Assembly (NCBI RefSeq): GCF_042100115.1 | Contig: NC_091273.1 | Coordinates: 1,922,001-1,986,000 of the forward strand | Reading direction: 5' to 3' | DNA: 64,000 nt | From: Alternaria dauci | Lineage: Eukaryota; Ascomycota; Dothideomycetes; Pleosporales; Pleosporaceae | Part shown: in pieces, positions 45,993 to 56,528 of the stretch | Layout: each line of letters opens with the position of its first letter | Position numbering within the stretch: the first letter of the stretch is position 1 | Program-made: the position numbers and the translations under genes | Notes under the pieces: generated by a model | The model's input: only the letters and a program-made list of their open reading frames with translations | What the model was told of the DNA's origin: nothing | Databases searched by the model: none

Positions 45993-47595
45993 GGCGAGTT
46001 GTGTTCGCGACAGTGAGGTTGAGGACAGGATCAGTGCCAGCAATGTAGATTTGTTTCGTAACAGCCTATTGTGTGGACAGAAGTGGTTATGTTATCGCCG
46101 CTAGCACGGATGGCCAATAACAAGCAGCCAGGCAGCAAGCGCCTTTTCACGTGACCTTGTGAAACAAACGGACGGGAGCATCGGCACGCATAATAGCCTG
46201 TCGCATACGTGGATGCGGGAGCAAAAGGAGGGCCAAGATGTTTCGTCCGAGCGTTTAGGGACGGAGGTGCATGTTTGCATGCTGCAAGGGAAGCGAGGGA
46301 AGCAACGAGGGCATGAACAAGACGGTGGTGATGATGAAGGACAAGCATAACCTTCGAATGCCTTGTGCAAGGCTGAGACGGTGTCAGACACCCAGACTAT
46401 GATATAATTAGTACTTATGCTGCTTCAGGGGACCAACTTCTCAGCATTGCAATGAAGAGGTCTCGCGTCGTCGCGATTGAAGGCGCAAGACGGGTGGAAA
46501 TGCGTCTTGAGCTTTTCGAGCGGCGTTGGTTGTGCTTTCCATACCAGATGAAATAATGAGACCAAGCTTATACAATCCGGCATCAGTAGGACAAAAGACA
46601 GAAGTTATTGGGACGTTGGGATGATGGAAGTTGAGTCAATGACACAACTTGGGTTAGCGTGTCACGTATCTTACGCGCTCACTTGCCGCGAGGGCTTATC
46701 GAAACGCGTCTTCCCCAACCACCAACATTAATCACGTCCATCATCGATGCCAATCTGAAAAATTTCGGGAATCGAAGAAGATCCGTGATGCACTCACAGC
46801 GCGAGTCGACATGTCCAGCGGCCAATCAAGGTCCCGATTCCGGCAACGCACTAGCCGATGGCTCAATTCGCACCTGTGCAGATCACATCAGACACTTGCT
46901 CGACCGCGAGAAAAGGTTTGCCGTATGGGTCGACAATATCTAACCTTCGTGGTCTGTACATCCCGATAACCCCAGAACAAAAAAGCCTACGTGATATAGA
47001 GTCTCTACACCTGATGCTGGCTCAAAGTTCACTCAACCGGCTGGTTCACCTGGAAGAATGCGCTGCGCCCTTACTTCTTCTGCCATTCCTCGGACTTACT
47101 AGTAATTCCTACCAGCTCTACCACAAGAAGTCACATCTACGTTACTCATATGGGTGACTACACGATGTATGCTTTACATTCACTAACGGATGGGTCGTGA
47201 GCACGACTCACCTGAATTCCTTGCTTACGTTCGATACATTTCTTCGCCAACATTCAGGTGGACTTCATGTGGTGAAAGCTATACAGTGTCACTTTCATAC
47301 GCCAGAGATCATGTCACGCGTTGCGGAACGAAGGTCATCTGCGCCACAAAACGTACTTCTCATCCATACAATTAGGGGCAGTTCACACCCTCAGCCGATC
47401 TCTCGCTCTTTCCACAACCACTTCCTCCTGTTTCAACCAGCGTTTTCTCGTACACAGCAGTTTTCGCTCCGAAGTTACTTGCGTTTGAACCGGAGATTCT
47501 TCTAAATTGTACCTGCATAGCAAACACATATATTACACTATCTTTGCAGTCCTTACGAGACGCATATTAAAACAACAAGAAGCCCAACACATAAG
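45993..47595. other. Divergent intergenic region, 1.6 kb
   Basis: Between the C2H2 gene (minus) and the next plus-strand gene. Open frames here are short and lack ATG or protein-like composition. Pyrimidine-rich and A-rich sequence directly before 47596 fits a 5' UTR. Confidence 0.5.
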
Positions 47596-49263
47596 ATGTC
47601 CGACCCTATAAAACGGACACAGAAACATTCTTCCCAGTCTGCCTCACGTGAGCTCACTCCCGAGCAGCTCAGTCAAGCGCAAGCGCTTGCAAACATCAGC
47701 TTGTCGAACTATCAACATCCAGACGACGATTTGATTAAAAGCATGCGCGAGAAAAACATCTCTCCTTCAAGTCAAGCAGTGCAGCACTCTGCACCCTTCA
47801 CACTGCCCACATCTTCGACATCATTGTCTTCGCCAGTTGACCAGCTCGCCAGCGACTTACCTGTATCACAGCTTGGCCCATCGAAAACATATTCTATCAA
47901 CCCACAGTCTCCTGAAAGTGCGCAACCGCCGCCAGTCAGCGATGATTGGGAACACCTCGCGAAGCAAGACATTATTCGTAAAGGATTGAGTTTAGACAAG
48001 GTCTGGGACCGCAAGACATGGAAACAGAAAGCCAGCAACCAGCAGCGTCTGATGCTGCTAAAAGATGATGGTTACGACATTACACCATTATTGCGCACAA
48101 AGGGCAAAAGAGTATCCGCTGATGCGATCATCACCGCCCTACTAGACCACATCGAGACACGAAGAGCGGACAAAGCCGACCTTGCATCTGCCGAGGCCGC
48201 TCAAACCACTCCGTTACCTTCGGTCACTGGTAAAGAAGTATCAGAACCGGCTCAAAAGATCAGCCGTGGTCGTCATGCGACCCACACTACAGCGAGCAAG
48301 GAAAGCCGGTTATCGGACGGGAAATCTAGAATGACTGCAGAGGCTCTGCTACCCATTGCAGTACCACAAGAGGTCCCGGAAATTGAACGCATGAATGTGG
48401 AGCGACGATTGTTCTACACGACCCCGCTCGCAGGCATGAAGCGCAAACATTCTCACGACGATGAGCATCAGCCTGACTGGTCCGAGCTGAGCCCACACAA
48501 GGCGCTTCACGACTCCTATAACGAGACGGAGGCCCAGAATCTTATCAGAAGACCATGCACGTGCCGCAAGAACAATAAGATCATGCGGATGATGACACAG
48601 GAAGAAGTCAACGAGGCCTTCAAAGAGCAAGCTTTTGACATTGTGAAGCGGCGAATCTGTCGTGACATCTTTCGAGAATCTCGAGCGGCGAGAAGCATCC
48701 GCCATCTTCAAGCGTCGACGTCGTCCAGCCATTATGTTGCACCATCGACGCCTTCTCGCATTGTTCTCCAACCGCCGGCTTCGCTCGCTCACATGCCATC
48801 TGAGCCGCACGCGCGCATTAGTGCTAATGGCATGCACCTAATCATAGAAGAGCTCAAGCACATTGCGTATGGCTGTAATGAGGACAGTAGCATGTACTTC
48901 AAAGATCCTGAAGAGGCTGAAGATCGAGAGGGCGATAGACGGATGCTAGCAGGCGAGACTGGAGAAGAAGACTTCCGGTATCACATTCGTCTTTATACCA
49001 CTCCAATTCTGGAGATGGTTATCGAAGGAGAAACAATGGCACTGATCGGTCTGCTGAAGCACCTGTATGAGCGCGAGCTCACACACTATCGCCCTTGGAG
49101 ATATGATGTGGATCGGGTGGAGATGATCGCAGTAGATAACGTACCTTGGTATCTGAGTGATGCAACCCGATCCACTTTGAAGAATCTGGAACGGCTATTA
49201 GAGACGGAACAGGCTCTTGGCGGTGCAGAAATTCATCTTGGATATGTGAGCAGCGAAGAGTAG
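47596..49263 (+). CDS. Unrecognised protein, 555 residues
   Basis: Single-exon gene from ATG 47596 (MSDPIKRTQKHSSQ). The first 110 residues are disordered and rich in S, P and Q. A segment around 113-180 (WEHLAKQDIIRKGLSLDKVW, LKDDGYDITPLLRTKG) looks folded. A basic linker follows. A Cys-containing motif RRPCTCRKNNKIMRMM is near 315-330. The last 150 residues are acidic and helical (MHLIIEELKHIAYGCNED, LYTTPILEMVIEGETMALIG). No signal peptide or membrane helix. I do not recognise a family; a nuclear location is only a guess from the basic segments. Confidence 0.75.
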   Translation: MSDPIKRTQKHSSQSASRELTPEQLSQAQALANISLSNYQHPDDDLIKSMREKNISPSSQAVQHSAPFTLPTSSTSLSSPVDQLASDLPVSQLGPSKTYSINPQSPESAQPPPVSDDWEHLAKQDIIRKGLSLDKVWDRKTWKQKASNQQRLMLLKDDGYDITPLLRTKGKRVSADAIITALLDHIETRRADKADLASAEAAQTTPLPSVTGKEVSEPAQKISRGRHATHTTASKESRLSDGKSRMTAEALLPIAVPQEVPEIERMNVERRLFYTTPLAGMKRKHSHDDEHQPDWSELSPHKALHDSYNETEAQNLIRRPCTCRKNNKIMRMMTQEEVNEAFKEQAFDIVKRRICRDIFRESRAARSIRHLQASTSSSHYVAPSTPSRIVLQPPASLAHMPSEPHARISANGMHLIIEELKHIAYGCNEDSSMYFKDPEEAEDREGDRRMLAGETGEEDFRYHIRLYTTPILEMVIEGETMALIGLLKHLYERELTHYRPWRYDVDRVEMIAVDNVPWYLSDATRSTLKNLERLLETEQALGGAEIHLGYVSSEE

Positions 49264-49625
49264 GCCAGGTCAGATTGAATATTGCAATATACATTTTCAG
49301 AGTGAATGTGGCATTATGCATCGGAAAAGAGTAAAGTGAATCACTAATTTGGGAGCTTGAAATGGCTATTACTAGTTGTAGTATCTGTCTCCGCTTTTTG
49401 TAGTAGGTTCTAGCGATACGGTAGTGAATGCGAGTTGTGATCCGTGCTTATCAGGTCACCTTGCAGTTCACACTACCTTGCCCTCCCTTGGTGCTGCCTT
49501 AAGAACTTTTCTCCCTCCCGGTCTAGTCGTCTCGAAAGTTTGTTTTGAATACGTATTGCCACTCATTTGTTACACACCCGGCTCTCTACCGCGATTCTTG
49601 AAACCGGCCTAGAGCTACGTCTAAC
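49264..49625. other. Intergenic, no supported gene
   Basis: 360 bp between two plus-strand genes. Nothing is recognised. Confidence 0.6.
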
Positions 49626-50267
49626 ATGCCTCTACGCACTCGTAAGCTCGATATCAACGAAAAGGACCAGAGCGCCCTGAGTCTCCCAGAAGACGACTTC
49701 CGTCGGCACTGGGTCTCTGCCGACGGGTGGAATCTGCGCAATGCTCATCCGAAAGTCGCCTTCAATCAACAAGATAACGGCTTTGAGCACCTTCAGCCCA
49801 CGGCATTGCCCTTAAACGATACTAAGATTATAGAGGCGCCAAATTTTACCCACCTTGATGCCTAGGAAGAGATGAGATATCTGGGAATGCTTCGCGACAA
49901 GCTCAGCCTAACCAAAGATTACATTATCAAAGAAAAAGCGCTCTCGCTCGACCCAGATCGCATTGGTATGCGCTACGAAACAACACCAGTGTCTCTCGCT
50001 GCGCTACCCATCGTGATTGATTTGCAAGCACAACAGATGGTCCGGCTCCTCATTGAGTCGGCCGCAGAGCTTCGCAGATTGAATAATGAGACCCCCGAGG
50101 ATCAATTCAACGCCGTACTAGATCAGCCGATGAGAGACTATCTGGAGTTCTGGTACAGGTTGCAGGTAAGCCTTGCGTGGCAGCTCCCTGGTGAGAACGA
50201 AGCAGACAAGATGAGCAAAGCGGATAAGATCATGGATGAGGTGTTGGATAAGTTGGTAGAGCCTTAG
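49626..50267 (+). pseudogene. Unrecognised gene interrupted by an in-frame TAG
   Basis: From ATG 49626 (MPLRTRKLDINEKDQ) the frame codes for 79 residues, meets TAG at 49863-49865, and continues in the same frame to 50267 with clearly protein-like sequence (EEMRYLGMLRDKLSLTKD, LDQPMRDYLEFWYRLQ). Together this would be about 213 residues, helical and acidic, of no family I know. The TAG sits in CCTAG, which could be a 3' splice site, and an ACTAAG branch-like site lies 40 bases upstream. The only frame-keeping donors (49713, 49755) are poor (GTCTCT, GTCGCC), so splicing is not convincing. Options are a nonsense allele, a pseudogene, an unusual intron or sequencing error. Confidence 0.55.
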
Positions 50268-50790
50268 GACGTGGGTTGCAAAAGGCAAAGTGGAAAGACA
50301 GCGGAAGGACAAACGAAAGTATTCATGCGTACGCCACAATAAGTCACATAGAGCACCAAAGGACTGCGAAGGTCGTTCTCGCTGTCAATCCGTCTGCGTC
50401 TCGCTTCCAAGATGCCATTCCGTTCGGGACAGTAGTGCCTCAGCGCACAAGATAAGACTCATAGCGGCTCCAATGAAAACATATACGACTTGACATTTGT
50501 TGCTCATATTAGAACACCATTTATGTACTAGGAAAAGAAGATTCCATCATGATCTATCGGGGATGATATTCCATGGCGAGAGCGATTCGCGACTTGAGAA
50601 ATGACCTGAAGCAAGGCAGGGCAGCTCCTGAGGTGCCATCGCAGATCCGATGATAAGCTATCAATACCCCAACAACGCCTTTAGGCGCCTACAGTGTGGC
50701 AACCCAACTCTTGGGAACATTGCAATAGCACGCAGGGCATACCCTACCCTTTCGGTTTAGGATATAGTTAGTGCCAGGCCTTGCCAAAGT
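50268..50790. other. Intergenic, possible upstream exon of next gene
   Basis: 520 bp. An ATG at 50573 opens a short frame (MARAIRDLRNDLKQG) that might be a first exon of the following gene, but no clear splice pair joins them. Confidence 0.4.
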
Positions 50791-51471
50791 TTGTGGAGCT
50801 TCTTTGTGGTTTTCCAGGTCGATACGGCCGACATCTGGCTACACAATAGCGCCAACGATGCGGTTTACGAAATGACCCTATTCTTCCTTATTGTCCTCTT
50901 CCCAGTTCTTTATCCTAGTACACGTCGTGGACAGTTTCCAGCTGACTGCACTATCGCTGGGCAATCGATCAACAAGATATGGAGAGACCTGGCTGATGTA
51001 AAGAAGCTCATCGCACCTCAGACCTGGGGTGTCGCTCAGTTCTGTTGGTACTGCGAGCAGGCTAATGCGCACGACGCCGAAGCATGCCCGATCAAGGAAA
51101 CGATAGAGTGCAGCCTCTGCGCGAAGGCTCCAGGACCTGAGAACAAGCGGTTCCGCAGCAAGCCATGCCGTATTGGTCATCAGACTGGCAGGTGCACCCA
51201 TCAGTTTAGGCACTACATACCTTCGATGCCCGGATTTATCACCGACAGCCTCACTCGCGAAGAGCAGCGTGCTTTATCCCGGGCTAAGGCGAGCGACGAC
51301 GTGGCTGTTGGTGGGCGGATTCTGTTCGACAAGCTCCTGGCACCCGGCTATCCAGGCAAGATTGGCAATCGTGAGTTAGATGCCGAGGACAAGCGCGGAG
51401 CTGAAGAGGAGAGGATGTTGTGGAATTTAGATATTCCTGACGACGACGAATTCGCTCTTGGTAATGAGTAG
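50791..51471 (+). CDS. Unrecognised Cys/His-rich protein, 5' end unresolved
   Basis: The frame is open from 50791 but starts with TTG; the first ATG is 50872. A good 3' splice site (TTTTCCAG) at 50819 and others near 50905 and 50918 suggest that the true start lies in an upstream exon. From about 50940 the sequence is clearly coding: QSINKIWRDLADVKKLIAPQ, then a possible zinc-binding module FCWYCEQANAHDAEACP, ECSLCAKAPG and KPCRIGHQTGRCTHQFRHY. The C-terminus is acidic (LDIPDDDEFALGNE). The cysteine arrangement resembles small zinc knuckles, but no family can be named. Confidence 0.55.
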   Translation: MWSFFVVFQVDTADIWLHNSANDAVYEMTLFFLIVLFPVLYPSTRRGQFPADCTIAGQSINKIWRDLADVKKLIAPQTWGVAQFCWYCEQANAHDAEACPIKETIECSLCAKAPGPENKRFRSKPCRIGHQTGRCTHQFRHYIPSMPGFITDSLTREEQRALSRAKASDDVAVGGRILFDKLLAPGYPGKIGNRELDAEDKRGAEEERMLWNLDIPDDDEFALGNE

Positions 51472-51939
51472 TAGTATGGAAGCCGACGTGCTTATCGAGG
51501 CGAGTTCGGGGGTTCGAGAGGACGATTTGTCGGTGGCTCTATGGTCGTGCATCGGAGGGTCAGTCTATGTTGATTAGCATTATTGCAGAATTCATACGAT
51601 GTCTTCACACAAGTCATCGTTCTGAAGGCGCTGGTGGGTGGTGCTATGACATGCATCGACTGCGACCAACGCTTCGTAGACTTTTGCCAAGAGAAATGAC
51701 GTCATCAACGCGATGCGCCTAACCTACCTTGGCTATCCTTCTCCATTTGCACCATCTCTTAAGATGTATTGTTTCAGTACCTCACTATCAAGACGTTTAG
51801 TGAACCAAGTAGGATGGTATAATCGACAAAACGCCTTGTTGTATTACACTCCCCGACCTGGCACAGAATACACTGACGCGTGAACCATCTCTCGTCGACG
51901 GCGAGTTTAGAATCTCACATTTTCGACACCTAACGGACC
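51472..51939. other. Convergent intergenic region
   Basis: 470 bp between the plus-strand Cys/His gene and the 3' end of the aldehyde dehydrogenase gene. No gene is seen. Confidence 0.6.
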
Positions 51940-53543
51940 TCATCCATACCTCACCTCACCGGTACCCTCCCTGAACCAGTCGTCGCTCCCTAGACCTTCT
52001 TCCGCAGTCGCGTAGTTGATGATCGTGCTCTTCGAGGTCGTATACGCATTATACGCGTCAATGCCGTTTTCACTCCCCACTCCTGAGCTCTTAATGCCAC
52101 CCCACGGTGAGCTTGGATCGTTGCGGTGATGCGTGTTGACCCAACAGATACCACTCTCAATGCTTTCCGACACTCGGAAAGCTTGCGAAAGATCTTGTGT
52201 CCAGATGGCTGCGCCTAGTCCAAACTCGCTATCGTTTGCCAGGTCCAGCGCCTCCTCCTCAGTATCGAAGCCTACGACAACGATGACGGGGCCAAAGGCC
52301 TCTTCCTTCCATATGCGTGTGTCAACAATCTTCTTCGAAGCGCCGTCCGTCAATATGGTTGGCGGGTAGAAGTAGCCCTTCGAGAAGTCTGTGTCGTCCA
52401 ACGAAGATTTGTTGTTCATCCTTTGACTACCAGTAACAACCGTCACACCTGCATCCTTTGCATCGTTGACGAGGGTCTCAACGTTACCGAGCTGCTTCGC
52501 AGAGATGAGAGGGCCCATCATGGACTCCACATTCTTTGGTGAGCCCATCCGCCTTTCGATGCTTTGCACTTTGGCTTTCAGCTTTTCTACTACCTGGTCA
52601 AGGATCTTGTTCTGCACAATGATGCGCGTTGCTGCAACACATGTCTGACCGCTGGCAATAAAACTGGCGAAGACGATGCCATTCACTGCCAGATCAAGGT
52701 GCGCTTGTTCAAAGACAATGAGGGGAGCCTTGCCACCAAGCTCGGCGGTGTAGTGTGCCAGATTGCGTCCAGCGATGGCACCAATGGCGCGCCCAGCTGG
52801 TGTGCCGCCAGTTACGTCCACCTTCTTTATGAGCGGATGCTCTACAAGCGCCTTCCCAGTCGTCATGCCGTCGCCTGGCAGGACGTTGAACACACCATCG
52901 GGTAAGCCGGCTTCTTTCATGAGCTTGCCAAGCTCGATGCTGGTGAGTGGCGTAAGTTCACTGGGTTTCAGCACGATTGAGTTGCCAGCGGCTAGGGCAG
53001 GCGCAATCTTCTTCACAGCAATCAACATGGGGTGGTTGAACGGTGTAATTTGCGCAACAACACCAAGTGGCTTGCGGTCAATCCAGTTGTGCAATTTACC
53101 GACGGTAGGCAAGACTGAGCGCTCCTCGGTTCGTATCAAGGCGGCGAAGTACTTGAACCATTTCGTAAGAGTAGGCACTTGCGCATTCATCTCCCGGATG
53201 GCGCGTCCCGTCTGCCGCACTTCCAGCTCGATAAGTCGCGGGAGATTTTTCGTGAGTAACTCGGCGATACGGTCCAACGTGTCCGCGCGAACATGGCGTG
53301 GCGCTCTCGACCAGACGCCAGATTTGAAGACCTTGTGTGCAGCTTTGACGACACTGTCGACATCAGCCGCGGATGCCGCATGGCAGTGCGCAAACACTTC
53401 CCCGGTTGCGGGGTCTTCAATGGCGAGTCTACGATGCTGTTAACAACTGTGGTGGGTACCAAATGAGGGGCTCCGCTAACTGACTGCTCCGCTCTACCTT
53501 CCACCTCTTTGCCTTCTACCCACATCTTGTACGCGTTCTCCAT
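51940..53543 (-). CDS. Aldehyde dehydrogenase (NAD(P)+-dependent, ALDH superfamily)
   Basis: Oxidises an aldehyde to its acid; 519 residues. Exons are 53481-53543 and 51940-53436. The 44 bp intron (GTTAGC...TAACAG) is short and its donor is weak, but it joins KEVEGRAEQS to HRRLAIEDPATGEVFAH, giving the usual ALDH N-terminus; the main exon is secure. Family features are FNHPMLIAVKKIAPALAAGN, the catalytic Glu in AELGGKAPLIVF, and the catalytic Cys in SGQTCVAATR. The cofactor segment VTGGTPAGRAIG and the late motif EEAFGPVIVVVGF are present. The C-terminal half carries SPWGGIKSSGVGSENG, typical of betaine-aldehyde-type enzymes. No targeting peptide is clear, so it is probably cytosolic. The substrate is not predictable. 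Confidence 0.93.
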
Positions 53544-54045
53544 GATGACAATGTTATACGTGTTGCGATCAATCGTGTGACAAAAAAGCAAAGAAGGGAT
53601 GGGGACTTTAGATGAGGGATTCGGTGGTTGCGGAGTTGGCCGATGAAGAGTGGATCGCGATAAGTTAGCGGCGGCTTACCTGGCCAGAGACCACCTTTCG
53701 TCTCGACATCCACATGACCTTCCGAATCCATGGCATACTGATCGCTGTATTGAGCGCTATTGGTGCCCAGGGAAGGATTTTGACGTGATCAACTATTATA
53801 ATACAATATTCTCAGGTACATCATTCTATCTCGTAGTACCCGCTTGCGACAACTGGCTGTTACGGTCCATGACCAGATCTTTTATGGCGGGTAACAGAGC
53901 GGAGTGTCAAAAAAGACTCACCTATCCTGCTTGTGTAGCATAAATCTGAATATGCAGGTTTGTAGCTTCCTACTGCGAGCTGGCCAAGTCCAGCATGGTC
54001 GGAGTCACAGAGGAACGACCATTTGTTCTTGGTCGATTCACAGTT
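53544..54045. other. Intergenic, ALDH promoter region
   Basis: 500 bp between two minus-strand genes. No gene is seen. Confidence 0.6.
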
Positions 54046-55890
54046 TCATGTTAGACCAAGCACGTGTCTCCCCTTCTCATTACCTCTCCCGCAATTCAGA
54101 TCCCTCTTTACTTCGCACTCCGCCCCATGTGCAAGCAAAAGCTCAATCAACATGCTTCTCTCCTTGCCCTCTAACCTTGCCGCTTTAAGGGCGGACTGCA
54201 GTGGTGTCCGTCCATTCTTCGCTTCAGAATTCACGTCGACGCCGGCTTCGATGAGGTACTTTGCAATCGCAGATGCTCCGGGCGTCCTGCAAGCAAGATG
54301 GAGAGGTGTCTCTCCGCTATAATCGGGATTGTCGATGGAGTGGCCCAAAGAAGCCAGGTAGCGGACAGTATCGAGCTGTCGTCCCAGGGTTGCGGCGTGC
54401 ATGGCGGAGTAGTATGATGATGGTGTAGGATTGTTGCGGGTGATGTCGACGCCGAAATTCATAAGAAGAGTGAGGACATTGAGCGACATCTCGTACGCTA
54501 CGCGGATAAAGAAGTACCCAAACTCCGGATGCGTAGTCATTGGGTTCGCGCCTTCCCATATAACTCTTTCCACCTCATTAGCTGTCGCTTCTGATGGTAT
54601 GTTTGCAAGAATGCGATCTACAGCAGCCCTTTGATTCGGTTCCAACTCTTTCCTCTTGCCCTTCGTCACAGCGATCCTGTCCGAAGTGATCTGCTTCTGG
54701 AAGATAGAGACGTCCGAGCTAGACATCGTCGATGTATACTTTGACATTTGTTTTGACTTGTGTCTAGACGCAACTTGCAATCGAGTGCTTGCCTTTCCCG
54801 AGAGGTCAGTACACCAGCTGTAGGACTTTTTGAGTCGTGATTCTGTCGGTACAAGGGTAGGGCTGGATGCCACACCATCGTCAGTGTAGAACGTACCGCG
54901 CGATGGCGTCATGTCGTTCCGCGATGGCGGTATCAGAAGTCTTCTTGGGATAGATGTTTGTTCAATCGCGGAATAGGAGAGGGGTTGCGCGTCTTCAAAT
55001 GACGGAACATTAGCGAGCCATGTACCGATACCGTCGTTTGCGCTGGCTCGTGTTGACATCTGCTCATTGGGACTTTTCCTCCCGCTTCTAGGCGTTTCGC
55101 CAAGGGCGGGCTCCAGGGAGTCTGGTCGTGGAAGAGTTGTCCTCTTTGCTTGTTGTGATGCTGATGGGGCGCTCTCGCGAGATATGGCTGTGATACAGGA
55201 GCGAAGCAAACGAACAGCCTGTAGTAATGAAGACAGCCTATCTCGTGCTGTTTGGTTCACGTAGATCTCCTCTGTATCCGTCCTCTTTAGTAATCCATCA
55301 CTCTGCGTAATGAGATCGCCGACATGATTTTCAAGTAAGGAATCCAGCGTGTCATGTTGGCCAAACCTAAGCAAAGTAAGTTCCATGCTTTGTTCAAGTC
55401 ATATTTATCATGTACAACTTACAATGCGACGTAGTCCAGACTCAATTCCAGTACAACCTTCGATGCATCAAGGTCATGTCGCATGTTTACCAAAGGTCCG
55501 TCCTTCAGCACACGCCAATCATCTTTTGGATTGCTGCTACAAGAAAGCTTGACAAAAGCTTTATGCAATCGCTCACTGGTATCATCGCATGAATCTAGCA
55601 CCCGTGATACAGCATCAACGAGGGACGCGGGTAATTCGGACCACTTCGCCGAAAAGTCGTCTTGCGCGATACCAAGGCCGGTTTTGATCACCAGCAGATC
55701 ACTATTAATAGTGTTCAAGTCGTGACGCGCATCGCGGTATTTGCGTGCAAAGCTGCTGACGTCTGGAATAACCTGTGGGATATTAGCGTCTGTAGCTGCA
55801 ATGTCGAATCTCTGGAACGGCTCTGCCTACCTGCGCGATCGAAGTCCCTAGCGCAGCGCATCGTGCGGCGACTGTACTAGGACGCGACAT
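54046..55890 (-). CDS. Ankyrin-repeat protein with fungal STAND-like N-terminal domain
   Basis: Protein of 576 residues. Exons are 55831-55890, 55423-55772 and 54046-55366 with introns of 58 and 56 bp, each in phase. The start MSRPSTVAARCAALG begins a helical N-terminal domain (FARKYRDARHDLNTINSDL, SRVLDSCDDTSERLHKAF) that resembles the N-terminal domain seen in fungal STAND and ankyrin proteins. A disordered middle part is rich in S, T and P. The C-terminal 150 residues hold about three or four ankyrin repeats: SYYSAMHAATLGRQLDTVRYL, SGETPLHLACRTPGASAIAKYL and NGRTPLQSALKAARLEGKERS followed by LIELLLAHGAEC. It lacks a NACHT or kinase core. A signalling or scaffold role is likely; the partner is unknown. 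Confidence 0.85.
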
Positions 55891-56528
55891 TAGTATGGGT
55901 GCGCGAGAACGAAATTGATGCTAATATGCACTTTAAAGAAGACGTGGATGGCGCTGCCGGGCTGTCGTCGCTGGCGTGTTTGTTTTGGAGATGGCGGTGC
56001 CTGTCGGCAATTTTTGAGAGGTGTGCTGGGTTGGTCGAGGCTGACAAGCTTGTCACATCGTGAAGTACTGGCGTACGGCACGGATCTCAAGCTTTTGCGT
56101 GCCCACCGGATACTTGGTGGTCCACGACGTTGGACGCGAAAGGGGGGGAGACACAAGTCACAGTCAATTCACGAAGGAAGCCTGCAACGCATCGTTCGAG
56201 AAAGAGCTGGGTGTCCCTTGGCTTTGCATCCCCAGATCAGTGGCTAATGCAAGAGACGAATCCCAAATTGCGGGAACGTAGTATGAGATTTCCCGTCTGA
56301 AAGCCACCAACGGCTGAACTGTGGTATGCTGCCATGGCTGGCAAAAAAGGAGACAAGTGACTGTTGCGGGTTAGTCGGTGCGGGAAGCATACAGGGGATC
56401 CCGGCAGTGCATTGGCGTGGAAATGAAGCCGACTGGCAGTGGAACGTTAGATTGTCGCGCCTCCGAACGCGAGAACATCAATTTCCCATCGCTTTGCTTT
56501 TTTGTACACACTTTCTACGCACAACAAT
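55891..56528. other. Intergenic, no supported gene
   Basis: 640 bp between the ankyrin gene promoter and the GH67 3' end. Nothing coding is recognised. Confidence 0.55.

Noticed and set aside
46659..47505. Series of short plus-strand frames
   Set aside because: None joins its neighbours by sensible splice sites and none has protein-like composition; treated as intergenic.
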